This document shows positions 6,594-13,662 of a DNA stretch of 24,196 bases, piece after piece. The position numbers and the translations under genes were made by a program. This stretch comes from Methanoculleus marisnigri (lineage in GTDB: Archaea > Halobacteriota > Methanomicrobia > Methanomicrobiales > Methanoculleaceae). The number at the start of each line of letters is the position of its first letter. Positions within the stretch are counted from its first letter, which is position 1. The stretch covers positions 1 through 24,196 of the forward strand of contig DASQ01000122.1 in the NCBI GenBank assembly GCA_002503885.1. Direction: 5' to 3'. Below the pieces are notes generated by a model. It did no database searches and was not told the origin of the DNA. It saw only the letters and a list, made by a program, of their open reading frames with translations.

Positions 6594-7298
6594 TCAGTCT
6601 CTTTTCACCGCAATCAGTTCCCCGTCATGCTCATCCACAAAAAGGACCGCCCTGCCATTGATGGGGCAGGCTTTGGCGGCCTTGCCCTCTTTTAACACAA
6701 TCATCCCTTCGGTAACCCGCCGGCCGTCAAGCGTCATGATCTCGTCGATCCCTGCGCCGAGGAGGACATCCGCCGGTGTCGGGCCGGTGTGGCTGCGGAT
6801 GGCGCCTTTCTGGAGGAACCTGCCGTCGTTTTGTGTCGCTGCGAGCCCGAGGCCCGCCATCGCACCGATCACGCCGTCTTCGGTGCCGCCGAGGCCTTTT
6901 AACCATATGCCGAGGTTCTTTGCCAGCGTCCGGGCGCGTGCCTGGGTGATCACCATCTGCTGGGCATCGCGGCCGAATGCTATCACGGCCGGGGCTACCT
7001 GGTCGAGGGTCGCTCCGGCAAGGCCGGGGTCGCTCCCCTCGATGAAGTCGTCGAGCATCGTCTCCTCGGCAATGGAGAGGCACGTATCGAGCGGCTCACG
7101 ACCGTCGGCATCGACGTGGATGACCGCGCAGCTGTTGTGGGACGTGAACGGGATCGAGGGGTGGACAAAGAGTTGGTGCCGGGTGACACCCCACACAGGG
7201 TAGTGTTTCTCGATCGCGTCGGCGACCGCACGGGCCAGGCGGCCCGTCCCCCGGGATTCCAGGCTGTCCGTATCGTCAAGAGCAAGAAGTAGGGTCAT
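6594..7298 (-). CDS. TiaS-like DDTDS-motif protein, first gene of ECF operon
   Basis: This 234-residue soluble protein begins MTLLLALDDTDSLESRGTG. The DDTDS motif at residues ~8-12 followed by a Gly-Thr turn is the hallmark of the N-terminal catalytic region of archaeal TiaS, the tRNA(Ile2) agmatinylcytidine synthetase. A later VHPSIPFTSHNSCAVIHV stretch parallels the TiaS segment with a conserved Pro and Asn. However, TiaS is about 400 residues or more with OB-fold and zinc-ribbon C-terminal domains, which are absent here, so this is a shorter paralogue of unknown role. The C-terminal third contains a possible small beta-rich domain (GRRVTEGMIVLKEGKAAKACPINGR). It sits two bases from the permuted-module gene and is transcribed with the ECF genes. 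I do not assign a reaction. Confidence 0.6.
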   Translation of the reverse strand: MTLLLALDDTDSLESRGTGRLARAVADAIEKHYPVWGVTRHQLFVHPSIPFTSHNSCAVIHVDADGREPLDTCLSIAEETMLDDFIEGSDPGLAGATLDQVAPAVIAFGRDAQQMVITQARARTLAKNLGIWLKGLGGTEDGVIGAMAGLGLAATQNDGRFLQKGAIRSHTGPTPADVLLGAGIDEIMTLDGRRVTEGMIVLKEGKAAKACPINGRAVLFVDEHDGELIAVKRD

Positions 7299-7334
7299 GA
7301 TATGTCTTTTTTTCCCGAATAGACTGGGGAGGTG

Positions 7335-7346
7335 AAGATAAAAAAA
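7335..7346 (-). promoter_or_regulatory. T-rich element: TATA box of ECF operon and/or upstream terminator
   Basis: On the minus strand, CACCTTTTTTTATCTT lies about 40-50 bases before the ATG at 7298. TTTTTATC could be a TATA box giving a leader of about 15-20 bases. The T7 run is also the kind of oligo-T stretch at which archaeal transcription of the upstream MoxR operon would end. Both roles are possible. Confidence 0.4.
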
Positions 7347-7373
7347 GGTGCTGAAATCAGGCCCATAGCAATT

Positions 7374-7414
7374 AGGTTTGATTAACCTGATCTAAAATAA
7401 TGATCTCAGGTTAA
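7374..7414. promoter_or_regulatory. Inverted-repeat operator candidate
   Basis: TTAACCTGA (7382-7390) and TCAGGTTAA (7406-7414) form a perfect 9-bp inverted repeat with a 15-base spacer. A nested AGGTT-N5-AACCT occupies 7374-7388. It lies between the end of the BatD-like gene and the T-rich promoter element of the ECF operon, a sensible place for a repressor or activator site. The half-site CAGGTTAA recurs at 11773-11780 upstream of the MoxR gene. Confidence 0.45.
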
Positions 7415-7438
7415 CTCCCCACCGACAGCGCTGCTGAA

Positions 7439-8890
7439 CTAACCCTGCCGTACGATGGCTTCTATCGTCCGGATAACTGCCTGGAACCCCTCTTCTCGGG
7501 GCGGTGATCCGGCATAGGAGACGGCTGCACACTGTTCCAGGATCGAAGATACCGTCCCGGCCTCACGACCGCTCTCCTCGATCAGGCGCAGCACGTCACC
7601 GTCCGCGAGTTCTGCTCCGGTCCCGTATGCAGACGATACGTACGACCGCAGCGCCCTGCCGGCCGTACCGTACGCCTCCTTCCGGTCGCCACGGTCGAAC
7701 TGCCTGCGTGCCTCATCGAGGAGGTGCAGGGCAACGCTTGAGGGGGCGCAGGGGACCGGCAAAGCGAACGGCTCCGGCGTTTTCGGGGCTCCCCGCCGGA
7801 CGAGGTACGCGATCGCGAGGATGATGCAGAGCGTGCCTGCACCGGCAAGCCACATGAAGTCAAACGGCTCTTCGAGATCCACTCCCCGCACCTCCCCCCC
7901 GATGAGAGTGGCGATGATCCTCGCGGTCCGGTTCCCGCCGTCGGTAAATCCCACGCTGACGAAGGCAGCTCCCGGGGTTGCATTCATCGAAGATGCGGCC
8001 GGGAAGAAGCCGGCATCTGCAAGCTCGACGGCATACTGTTTGTAGGTATCATTCGCCGCGACCGCATCAGGCACCACGAGCGACGTGCCGGTGGCGTACA
8101 CGGCATACGCCGCGGTACCGTTCTTCACCACACCGCCTGCGCGTACCGTATCCCCGGTACCTCCGCGGTACTCAAAGACAAACGTTCCGCCGTCTTCGCC
8201 GATGGGATCGATGGTCGTCGTTGCCCGGGTATAGCCATGCGACGTGAGGACGGCGTGGATCTCCTTTACCACCGGGTCGTCCTCGAGCCCGGCGAGCAGT
8301 GCGGACCGCAGGGTCTGCATGCGGTCCTGCTCCCGCGCCGCCTGCTCCTGGAGCGAGCCCATATCCTGCGAGATCTGGCCGGGTTGTTTGGAGGAGGATG
8401 AGGAGGGCGCCCCGCCGGACCCTGCCTGGGTCGAGACGGACGAGACGGAACTCACCTGCCGGTTCTGCTGGTCCTCCTCCTGTGCAGCCGAACTGACGAC
8501 ATGGACCCGGATCTCCGGCAGGGCGATCCGGGTGCGCGGCGCGTTCCCGTACTCGAATGCGACGTCGAAGAAGAACGTGCCGGGCATTGCCGCCGTTCCG
8601 GCACCGACGGCTATCTCCCGGGTGTCCCGGAAGATGGTGATCGCCCGGGACTGGGACTGGGTCGCCGGACTGCTCCCGTCACCGCCCTCCGGAACGAACC
8701 GCACCTCCCGGACGAGCGTGCCGGTGGTATCGGCGCCGAGCGTATTCTCGACGGCGACCGGGAACGAGGCCTCCCCGCCGACCTGCACGGTGTAGTCGGA
8801 CTGTCCGGTCGAGAAGGTGATACCGGCAGCCGCGGCGGTCGCCACGCAGCCGAGGGTAACCAGGATGGCGAGAAGGAGAACTCTCCTCAC
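7439..8890 (-). CDS. BatD-like membrane protein of MoxR operon
   Basis: 483 residues. The signal peptide is at ~1-22 (LLLAILVTLGCVATAAAA). An extracellular beta-sandwich-like region ~23-135 begins with YTVQVGGEASFPVAVENTLG, the type of strand pattern seen in BatD. A Gln/Ser-rich low-complexity linker spans ~140-180, followed by a second folded region, one TM at ~346-366 followed by VRRG, and a cytoplasmic helical tail with LHLLDEARRQFDRGDRKEAYGTAGRALRSYV, similar to the TPR-like/DUF4129-like tails of MoxR-locus proteins. The start overlaps the VWA gene stop by four bases. The family assignment rests on position and architecture rather than on strong motifs. It is the last gene of the operon. 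Confidence 0.6.
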   Translation of the reverse strand: MRRVLLLAILVTLGCVATAAAAGITFSTGQSDYTVQVGGEASFPVAVENTLGADTTGTLVREVRFVPEGGDGSSPATQSQSRAITIFRDTREIAVGAGTAAMPGTFFFDVAFEYGNAPRTRIALPEIRVHVVSSAAQEEDQQNRQVSSVSSVSTQAGSGGAPSSSSSKQPGQISQDMGSLQEQAAREQDRMQTLRSALLAGLEDDPVVKEIHAVLTSHGYTRATTTIDPIGEDGGTFVFEYRGGTGDTVRAGGVVKNGTAAYAVYATGTSLVVPDAVAANDTYKQYAVELADAGFFPAASSMNATPGAAFVSVGFTDGGNRTARIIATLIGGEVRGVDLEEPFDFMWLAGAGTLCIILAIAYLVRRGAPKTPEPFALPVPCAPSSVALHLLDEARRQFDRGDRKEAYGTAGRALRSYVSSAYGTGAELADGDVLRLIEESGREAGTVSSILEQCAAVSYAGSPPREEGFQAVIRTIEAIVRQG

Positions 8891-9816
8891 GGCAGGATCC
8901 TCCCCCGGCCATAGCGGAGGTAGATCTCCAGCAGGAGAACCCCGATCGCTCCGGCGAAGAAGACCTCACGGACACTCGTATCTTTGGGCTCACGCGGGAT
9001 CTCGTCGGTCAGCCCGGCGTAGATCGCTACAAGCGTCCCTTCATCGGCCGCCGCATAGTACTCCCCTCCCGTCGTGCGGGCAATTGCCCTGAGCGTCTCT
9101 TCATCGAGCGCAGCAGACTCGGTCGTACCCGTCACCGGGCCCGTTGAGCCGATGCCTATGGTGTAGACCGGCACGCTCCGTTCGCAGGCGTAACTCGCCG
9201 CCTCTTCGGGCGAGAAGGTGCCGGCGTTGCTGACGCCGTCGGAGAGGAGGATCACCACCCGGTGCCGGTTCGGGATGGAATCGGCCATATCGACGCCGAG
9301 GGCCAGCCCGTCGCCGAGAGCGGTCTGTCCGTCCCGGCCGCGGATGCCGTAAAGCCTCTCGATCACCCGGTCCCGGTCGGGAGAGAGATAGGCAGCGCTC
9401 GTTGCCCCGGATTCGAAGACGACAATCCCTGCGTAGTCGTCCGGGTTGAGCCGGGAGAGCAGGAGCTCAGCGGCGGTCTTTGCGGCATCCAGGCGAGTGG
9501 GGTAGTAATCGGTCGCCTGCATGCTCCCGGAGGTGTCGATCACCAGCACGACGCTTACGCCTTCGTCAACCCCTTCGAGCGGGATGTGCGGGTCGGCAAG
9601 GCCCACCAGGATGAGGGCGAGGGCGAGGAGGGCAAGGGCAAAGAGGGCGTGCGGGCGCGGCAGCCGGCCCGGGGTCCGGATCTTTGCGGCGACCGCGACC
9701 CGGGAGAAGGTGAGTGCCGCATACGACCGCTCCCTGACCGCACGCCGGTAGAGGAAGCAGAGGACCGGGATGCCCGCGAGGCCGACGAGCCAGAAGGGTT
9801 CTGCAAAGCCGGTCAT
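8887..9816 (-). CDS. VWA-domain membrane protein, BatA-like
   Basis: 309 residues. N-terminal membrane segments lie at about 8-24 (FWLVGLAGIPVLCFLYRR) and 56-74 (ALFALALLALALILVGLA). A von Willebrand A domain at ~86-270 has an intact metal-ion-dependent adhesion site: DTSGS (~94-98), a Thr in QTALGDGL, and the Asp in LLSDGVSNAG. A C-terminal TM ends the protein (~285-302). This two-TM, VWA, TM order is that of BatA/BatB proteins in MoxR loci. Its stop codon ends directly before the overlapping BatD-like start, and it follows the DUF58 gene without a gap. It probably works with the MoxR ATPase in assembling or remodelling envelope protein complexes. Confidence 0.9.
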   Translation of the reverse strand: MTGFAEPFWLVGLAGIPVLCFLYRRAVRERSYAALTFSRVAVAAKIRTPGRLPRPHALFALALLALALILVGLADPHIPLEGVDEGVSVVLVIDTSGSMQATDYYPTRLDAAKTAAELLLSRLNPDDYAGIVVFESGATSAAYLSPDRDRVIERLYGIRGRDGQTALGDGLALGVDMADSIPNRHRVVILLSDGVSNAGTFSPEEAASYACERSVPVYTIGIGSTGPVTGTTESAALDEETLRAIARTTGGEYYAAADEGTLVAIYAGLTDEIPREPKDTSVREVFFAGAIGVLLLEIYLRYGRGRILP

Positions 9817-10704
9817 CTAATCGCCCCGGTAGCGCGGGTGTGCGTAGAACCGGCGCAGGGGCAGGTCGTACGGCCCTTCGGTGGAGACCCCGACGTCGTG
9901 CACGCGGCACGAGCGCAGATCGCCCTCGATACGCCGGTCCGCCGCAGCCACGGCATCGTCATAGGCACGGCGGAAGGCGGGGTCCGAGGTATCCACGAAC
10001 ACCTGCTCGCCGGTCTCCGGGTCTTCGAGGATCGCGTGCCCGACGTCCGGGAGGCAGTACTCGGCAGGATCGGTCACCCGGATGGCGGTGGTCTCGTGCC
10101 GCCGCCGCAGGTGCGAGAGAGCCCGGACGAACCCCGGGTCGTCGAAGTCGGAGAGGACGATGACCGAGCACCTGCGCCTGACCCTCGTGCAGAGGAAACG
10201 GAAGGCGGCGGCAAGATCGGTGCCCGTCCCCGTAGACCGGTGCGAAATGAGGGCCTGCACGAGCCTGATGACCTGGCTTCTGCCCGGCCGGGCCGGGATG
10301 AACGCCTCGACGCGGTCGGTGACGATGCAGAGCCCCACCTGCCCGTTCTGCCGGTGGGCGGCAAAGATCAGGCTGGCGGCCACCTCGAGTATCCGGCGAT
10401 CCTTGCTGGTCGAAGACCCGAACGTTGCGGAGCCCGACCGGTCCAGGACGAGGTAGTAGGTCCGGCTCCGCTCTTCCTCGAACTCCCTGACGACGAGCCG
10501 GTCCATCCGTGCCGATGCCTTCCAGTCGATCGCCCGGGCGTCGTCGCCGGGGAGGTACTCCCGGAGGTTTGCAAGCGCCATCCCGCTCCCCTTGAAAGGC
10601 GATCGCCTGGGGCCGAGACAGGAGCCGTCGGCCTGCGCGGCGGTCCGAAGTTCGATCCGCCGGATCTGCCGGATGAGATCTGCCCGCTCCCCGGCGTCGC
10701 TCAC
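9817..10704 (-). CDS. DUF58 family protein of MoxR operon
   Basis: 295 residues. The DUF58 signature is complete at ~48-80: a Leu-Arg-Glu-Tyr-x-Pro-Gly-Asp-Asp pattern, then AIDWKASARMDRLVVREFEEE. A degenerate VWA-like fold follows, with DRSGS at ~88-92, GTGTDLAAAF and LSDFDDPG. Length is normal for the family (280-320 residues). There is no TM segment. It starts two bases after the MoxR stop and abuts the VWA gene, so it is clearly co-transcribed. Known DUF58 proteins always travel with MoxR ATPases and VWA proteins; their biochemical role is not settled. Gene order MoxR, DUF58, VWA, BatD-like is the classical one. Confidence 0.92.
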   Translation of the reverse strand: MSDAGERADLIRQIRRIELRTAAQADGSCLGPRRSPFKGSGMALANLREYLPGDDARAIDWKASARMDRLVVREFEEERSRTYYLVLDRSGSATFGSSTSKDRRILEVAASLIFAAHRQNGQVGLCIVTDRVEAFIPARPGRSQVIRLVQALISHRSTGTGTDLAAAFRFLCTRVRRRCSVIVLSDFDDPGFVRALSHLRRRHETTAIRVTDPAEYCLPDVGHAILEDPETGEQVFVDTSDPAFRRAYDDAVAAADRRIEGDLRSCRVHDVGVSTEGPYDLPLRRFYAHPRYRGD

Positions 10705-10706
10705 CG

Positions 10707-11702
10707 TCAGGGCACCTCCACAGCCGCCAGGATCTCCCGGACGATCTCTTCTGAGGTGAGATCGTCCGCCTCTGCCTCGAAGGTGAGGAGCACCCGGTGC
10801 CTGAGGACCGCAGGGGCCAGGGCCCGGATATCGTCGGGGACGACGTAGCCCCGTCCGGCGAGCACCGCGTGCGCCTTGCCGCAGAGGAGGAGGGCAAGCG
10901 ATGCCCGCGGGGATGCTCCGGAGGCGATCATGGGTCCGAGGTCGAGTCCGTAGGCTGCGGGGTGCCGGGTGGCATCGACCAGCTGCGCTGCATAGCGTTT
11001 CACGCCCGGGTCGGCGTATACCGACCGCACGAACGACTGAAGTTCGGCTACGCCGGCGGCGTCGAGCACCGGCGCTGGAGGGGCGGGCCGGTCCGCAGTG
11101 AACCGGTCGAGGATGGCGACCTCCTCGTCGAGGCTCGGGTAGTCCATCCGGATCTTGAGCATGAACCGGTCGAGCTGCGCCTCGGGGAGCGGGTAGGTGC
11201 CCTCCGATTCGAGCGGGTTCTGGGTGGCGAGGACGAAGAACGGGCGCGGCAGCGGATACGTCTCGCCCTGGATGGTGACCTGCCGCTCCTGCATCGCTTC
11301 GAGAAGCGCAGACTGCACCTTCGGGGGGGCACGGTTGATCTCGTCGGCAAGGATGATCTGGTGGAAGATCGGCCCCTGAATCGTCCGGAACGCGGCCGTT
11401 TGCCGGTCGTAGATCCGGGTCCCGGTGATGTCGGCAGGAAGAAGATCAGGGGTGAACTGGAGGCGGGCAAAGGTGCAGTCGAGGCAGTGCGCGAGGGTGC
11501 TGATCGTGAGCGTCTTTGCGATCCCCGGGACCCCTTCGAGGAGGGCGTGGCCGCCGGCAAGCACCGCCGCGAGCACCTGGTCGATAACCGCCTGCTGTCC
11601 GATGATCACCGTCTCCATGCCGGAGCGAACCGCATCGAGAGAAGCTGCATGCTCCCGTGCCCGGCTGTTGAGCGCTGAAATCTCCGTATCCGTGCCTGCC
11701 AT
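10707..11702 (-). CDS. MoxR-family AAA+ ATPase
   Basis: 331 residues. Walker A GVPGIAKT is at ~57-64, Walker B ILADE at ~117-121 followed by INRAPPKVQSALLEAMQER, sensor 1 ATQNP at ~159-163, and LPEAQLDRF at ~172-180 holds the arginine finger. These are textbook MoxR features, including the conserved QNPLESEGTYPLPEAQ stretch. MoxR proteins are chaperone-like ATPases that activate or assemble partner proteins bearing VWA domains, here encoded downstream. It is the first gene of the operon; the ATG at 11702 has AGGA about eight bases upstream. Whether its clients include the large surface proteins encoded nearby is only a suggestion from proximity. Confidence 0.95.
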   Translation of the reverse strand: MAGTDTEISALNSRAREHAASLDAVRSGMETVIIGQQAVIDQVLAAVLAGGHALLEGVPGIAKTLTISTLAHCLDCTFARLQFTPDLLPADITGTRIYDRQTAAFRTIQGPIFHQIILADEINRAPPKVQSALLEAMQERQVTIQGETYPLPRPFFVLATQNPLESEGTYPLPEAQLDRFMLKIRMDYPSLDEEVAILDRFTADRPAPPAPVLDAAGVAELQSFVRSVYADPGVKRYAAQLVDATRHPAAYGLDLGPMIASGASPRASLALLLCGKAHAVLAGRGYVVPDDIRALAPAVLRHRVLLTFEAEADDLTSEEIVREILAAVEVP

Positions 11703-11730
11703 GCTGGTTCCTGGAAAAACGTGGGTGAGG

Positions 11731-11789
11731 ATGCTATATGACGCTTGTCAGTTTGGGGCGAGTTAATTAAGACAGGTTAACGACACCTG
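11731..11789 (-). promoter_or_regulatory. MoxR operon promoter region
   Basis: Two TATA-like elements precede the MoxR gene on the minus strand: CATATAGC (11734-11740) and AGTTAATTAAC-like (11761-11770). The second would give a leader of about 35-40 bases containing AGGA. Just upstream, CAGGT-N7-ACCTG (11773-11789) is an inverted repeat, and it includes the CAGGTTAA word shared with the ECF-operon operator candidate. Confidence 0.4.
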
Positions 11790-12228
11790 CTCCGAATACG
11801 GGCGGGCTCCTGCGGCCGTACCTCAAAGTTACCCCATCTCATAGAGATCTACCGATTTTGAGGACGTCACAGGTTTTCCGGCGGTGACAGGCGTGCTTAT
11901 CGACAGATACTATACAGCGCGATGCCACCCGATCCGGTGCTGAAAATGAGAGGCCGTCCGGTGCCCTGACCCGGGCTTGCGATGCCATGTCCCATCGAAA
12001 GTACTATCCTGCACACTAGGGAAAAACCCGGGCAGAAGAAACGGAGCCGTATAGCAAGCATCTGTCACGTGCCGGCAGATCGTGGCGTATGCGCGATCCT
12101 CCACCCGGCGGATCATTGTAATATATGAATCCTTGCCTCTCGAAGCAGAGGTTATTCCAATATTTTTCCGATTATTCAATATTGTTTCATCTAGATAGCC
12201 TGATCACAGGAATATTTGGCACAAATAG
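11790..12228. other. Intergenic region without supported genes
   Basis: This is part of a non-coding gap of nearly 700 bases between divergent units (MoxR operon leftward, exoproteins rightward). Open frames here are short, lack ribosome binding sites and have unnatural composition. Its A+T content rises toward 12130-12240, where the promoter of the next gene lies. No transfer RNA or repeat was recognised. Confidence 0.5.
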
Positions 12229-12250
12229 ATAAACACAAAGTGTTTATACC
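12229..12250 (+). promoter_or_regulatory. Promoter with inverted repeat overlapping the TATA box
   Basis: ATAAACAC-AAA-GTGTTTAT (12229-12247) is a perfect 8-bp inverted repeat with a 3-base centre. Its right arm overlaps the TATA-like GTTTATAC. A protein bound here would cover the TATA box, so this looks like a repressor site for the 270-residue exoprotein. The leader would then be about 110 bases. Confidence 0.5.
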
Positions 12251-12386
12251 ATGACGACCTCAATGCGAGGTGTTGACAGCGGCCGCATGTTCATGGTTGT
12301 TAGTTGCCTTTTTCGTCCGGCTTCTGTCGGCAGTAGCCCGGCCGTCAGATGACGCGGCTACAATCAGGAAAAAAGAGTTGATTGGC

Positions 12387-13199
12387 ATGCAGAACAATGG
12401 AAAAACAATGAGATTCGGTGCGATGACGGCATCGGCAATTCTGCTGATGCTTGCCGTCTGCATCGTGCCGGTTTCCGCGGACAACGATGTCTTCGCGGAC
12501 AACAACGACACGTGGGCTGCCGTGGCGAACGATGACGGAGCGAGATTCGACATACTCGAGGAGGGGACATACTATTTCAACTTCTCGAAGCCTACCGGCG
12601 GACTGAACGCGATACACATCACCGACAGTCCATCGAGCCTCGACGGCGCCGTGTACACCAATCGGCCGGCATCGGGTACACTCTACATTTCCGACACCAG
12701 CACGGATACCCAGTACCATGACGACGTGATACTGCTGTTTGCCGTGCCGTCTGGTGCAACTTACTCAAACCTCAATCTACTGATAAACGCGTCAGGGTAC
12801 CAGTGGACGCCGACAGGAGATGGAAGTAAGCCGGTACTTGACGGAGGCTATTATCACGATCCCACGCTCAGCGAGACGTTCGTGAGCACCGATTTCCTCT
12901 CCGGCACGTCGGCGTGGAGACCCGCGCCCCTGGATGACTATCCGATATATTACGGCCAGAACATGGGCGCTAACGACCAGTTCAAGATCATGCTCATCGA
13001 CCTGTACGCGGGATCGGTCAACCAGACAGGCCTTCAGGACAGCGGGACGGTAAAGGTCGACTACTACCTCACAGGGTACGAGGGCGCTGCTTACTTCGAC
13101 GCCTATGCATGGAACAACCAGTCGGCTCAGGCGCAGGGAATTTCCTGGACGAACAGGATTATCGGCACCGGCAGCAGCGGCTGGGCGATCAGCATCTAG
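12387..13199 (+). CDS. Small secreted single-module exoprotein
   Basis: About 270 residues from ATG at 12387. A frame upstream to a GTG at 12270 is also open, but the 12387 start gives a proper signal peptide: MRFG near residue 8, then TASAILLMLAVCIVPVSA with cleavage near SA-D. The mature part is one canonical copy of the YGPQTW-type module: GGLNAIHIT, GTLYISDTS..YHDDVIL, SGYQWTP, a divergent ETFVSTDFLSG...WRP, YPIYYGQNMG, FKIMLIDLYAG, VKVDYYL, AAYFDAYAWN, GISWTNR. The YGPQTW motif itself is replaced by SGTSAWRP. The protein stops right at the module end, with no PKD domain, dockerin or membrane anchor, so it is probably released or held by partners. Function unknown. Confidence 0.8.
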   Translation: MQNNGKTMRFGAMTASAILLMLAVCIVPVSADNDVFADNNDTWAAVANDDGARFDILEEGTYYFNFSKPTGGLNAIHITDSPSSLDGAVYTNRPASGTLYISDTSTDTQYHDDVILLFAVPSGATYSNLNLLINASGYQWTPTGDGSKPVLDGGYYHDPTLSETFVSTDFLSGTSAWRPAPLDDYPIYYGQNMGANDQFKIMLIDLYAGSVNQTGLQDSGTVKVDYYLTGYEGAAYFDAYAWNNQSAQAQGISWTNRIIGTGSSGWAISI

Positions 13200-13662
13200 A
13201 CACAACAACCACTCCTTTTCGTATGAAAATGGGTCACCTACATATTTTAATCCGGTATGCCTGTGGCCCCACGGGCATCATGTGGTTTTTCTCAAGTTCC
13301 GGAAGGGATTCTCGTTTCACTACACCTGTCCCGTGAAATAAAGAGGATCAAGAATCAACTCTGGCGAGGCTCCCCGACCAGCCCGATCCTGCCAATGTGC
13401 TTCGGAACCCGCACGAATTTTTCTATCAGAATTCAGGGCGATACAGCAGTGTTGCAGGACCAGGGAGGCCCTCTTTTCTCAAGAAGAAACACCACGTCAA
13501 CTATATCCCATTAACACCATTTTAATTCAACACCTTCTTATAATGCATTATTAAAATGTAACGCATTCGATTGAGAGATTCTACGCAAATGAAGGCGACC
13601 CGATCCCCGGTTTTGTGTAGACTTCCCCCCTACGTCCACTGAATGAAAGGATTGGTCTGACG
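13200..13662 (+). other. Intergenic region with promoter of the dockerin protein
   Basis: No gene is supported. The right third is AT-rich: TTATAATG (13538-13545) and ATTATTAAAA (13547-13556) are TATA candidates about 110 bases before the ATG at 13663. A perfect 10-bp palindrome TAATGCATTA lies at 13541-13550, overlapping them. GAAAGGA near 13645-13651 is a possible ribosome binding site. A T5 run near 13283 could end the upstream transcript. Confidence 0.4.

Noticed and set aside
9262..10848. 528-codon plus-strand frame
   Set aside because: Antisense shadow of the VWA and DUF58 genes, produced by high GC; the product is rich in Gly/Asp/Arg/Pro without motifs. The minus-strand frames carry complete family signatures.
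11326..11332. G7 run within the MoxR gene as a second phase-variation tract
   Set aside because: It encodes the strictly conserved RAPPK segment after Walker B and is shorter than typical switching tracts.
11910..12179. 89-codon minus-strand frame in the gap before the first exoprotein
   Set aside because: No ribosome binding site and an atypical His/Arg/Thr-rich composition; it would also end in promoter-free sequence. Treated as non-coding.
12270..12386. Upstream GTG start for the 270-residue exoprotein
   Set aside because: It would add a hydrophobic stretch before an ordinary signal peptide and would start almost at the predicted transcription start. The ATG at 12387 gives a standard secretion signal.
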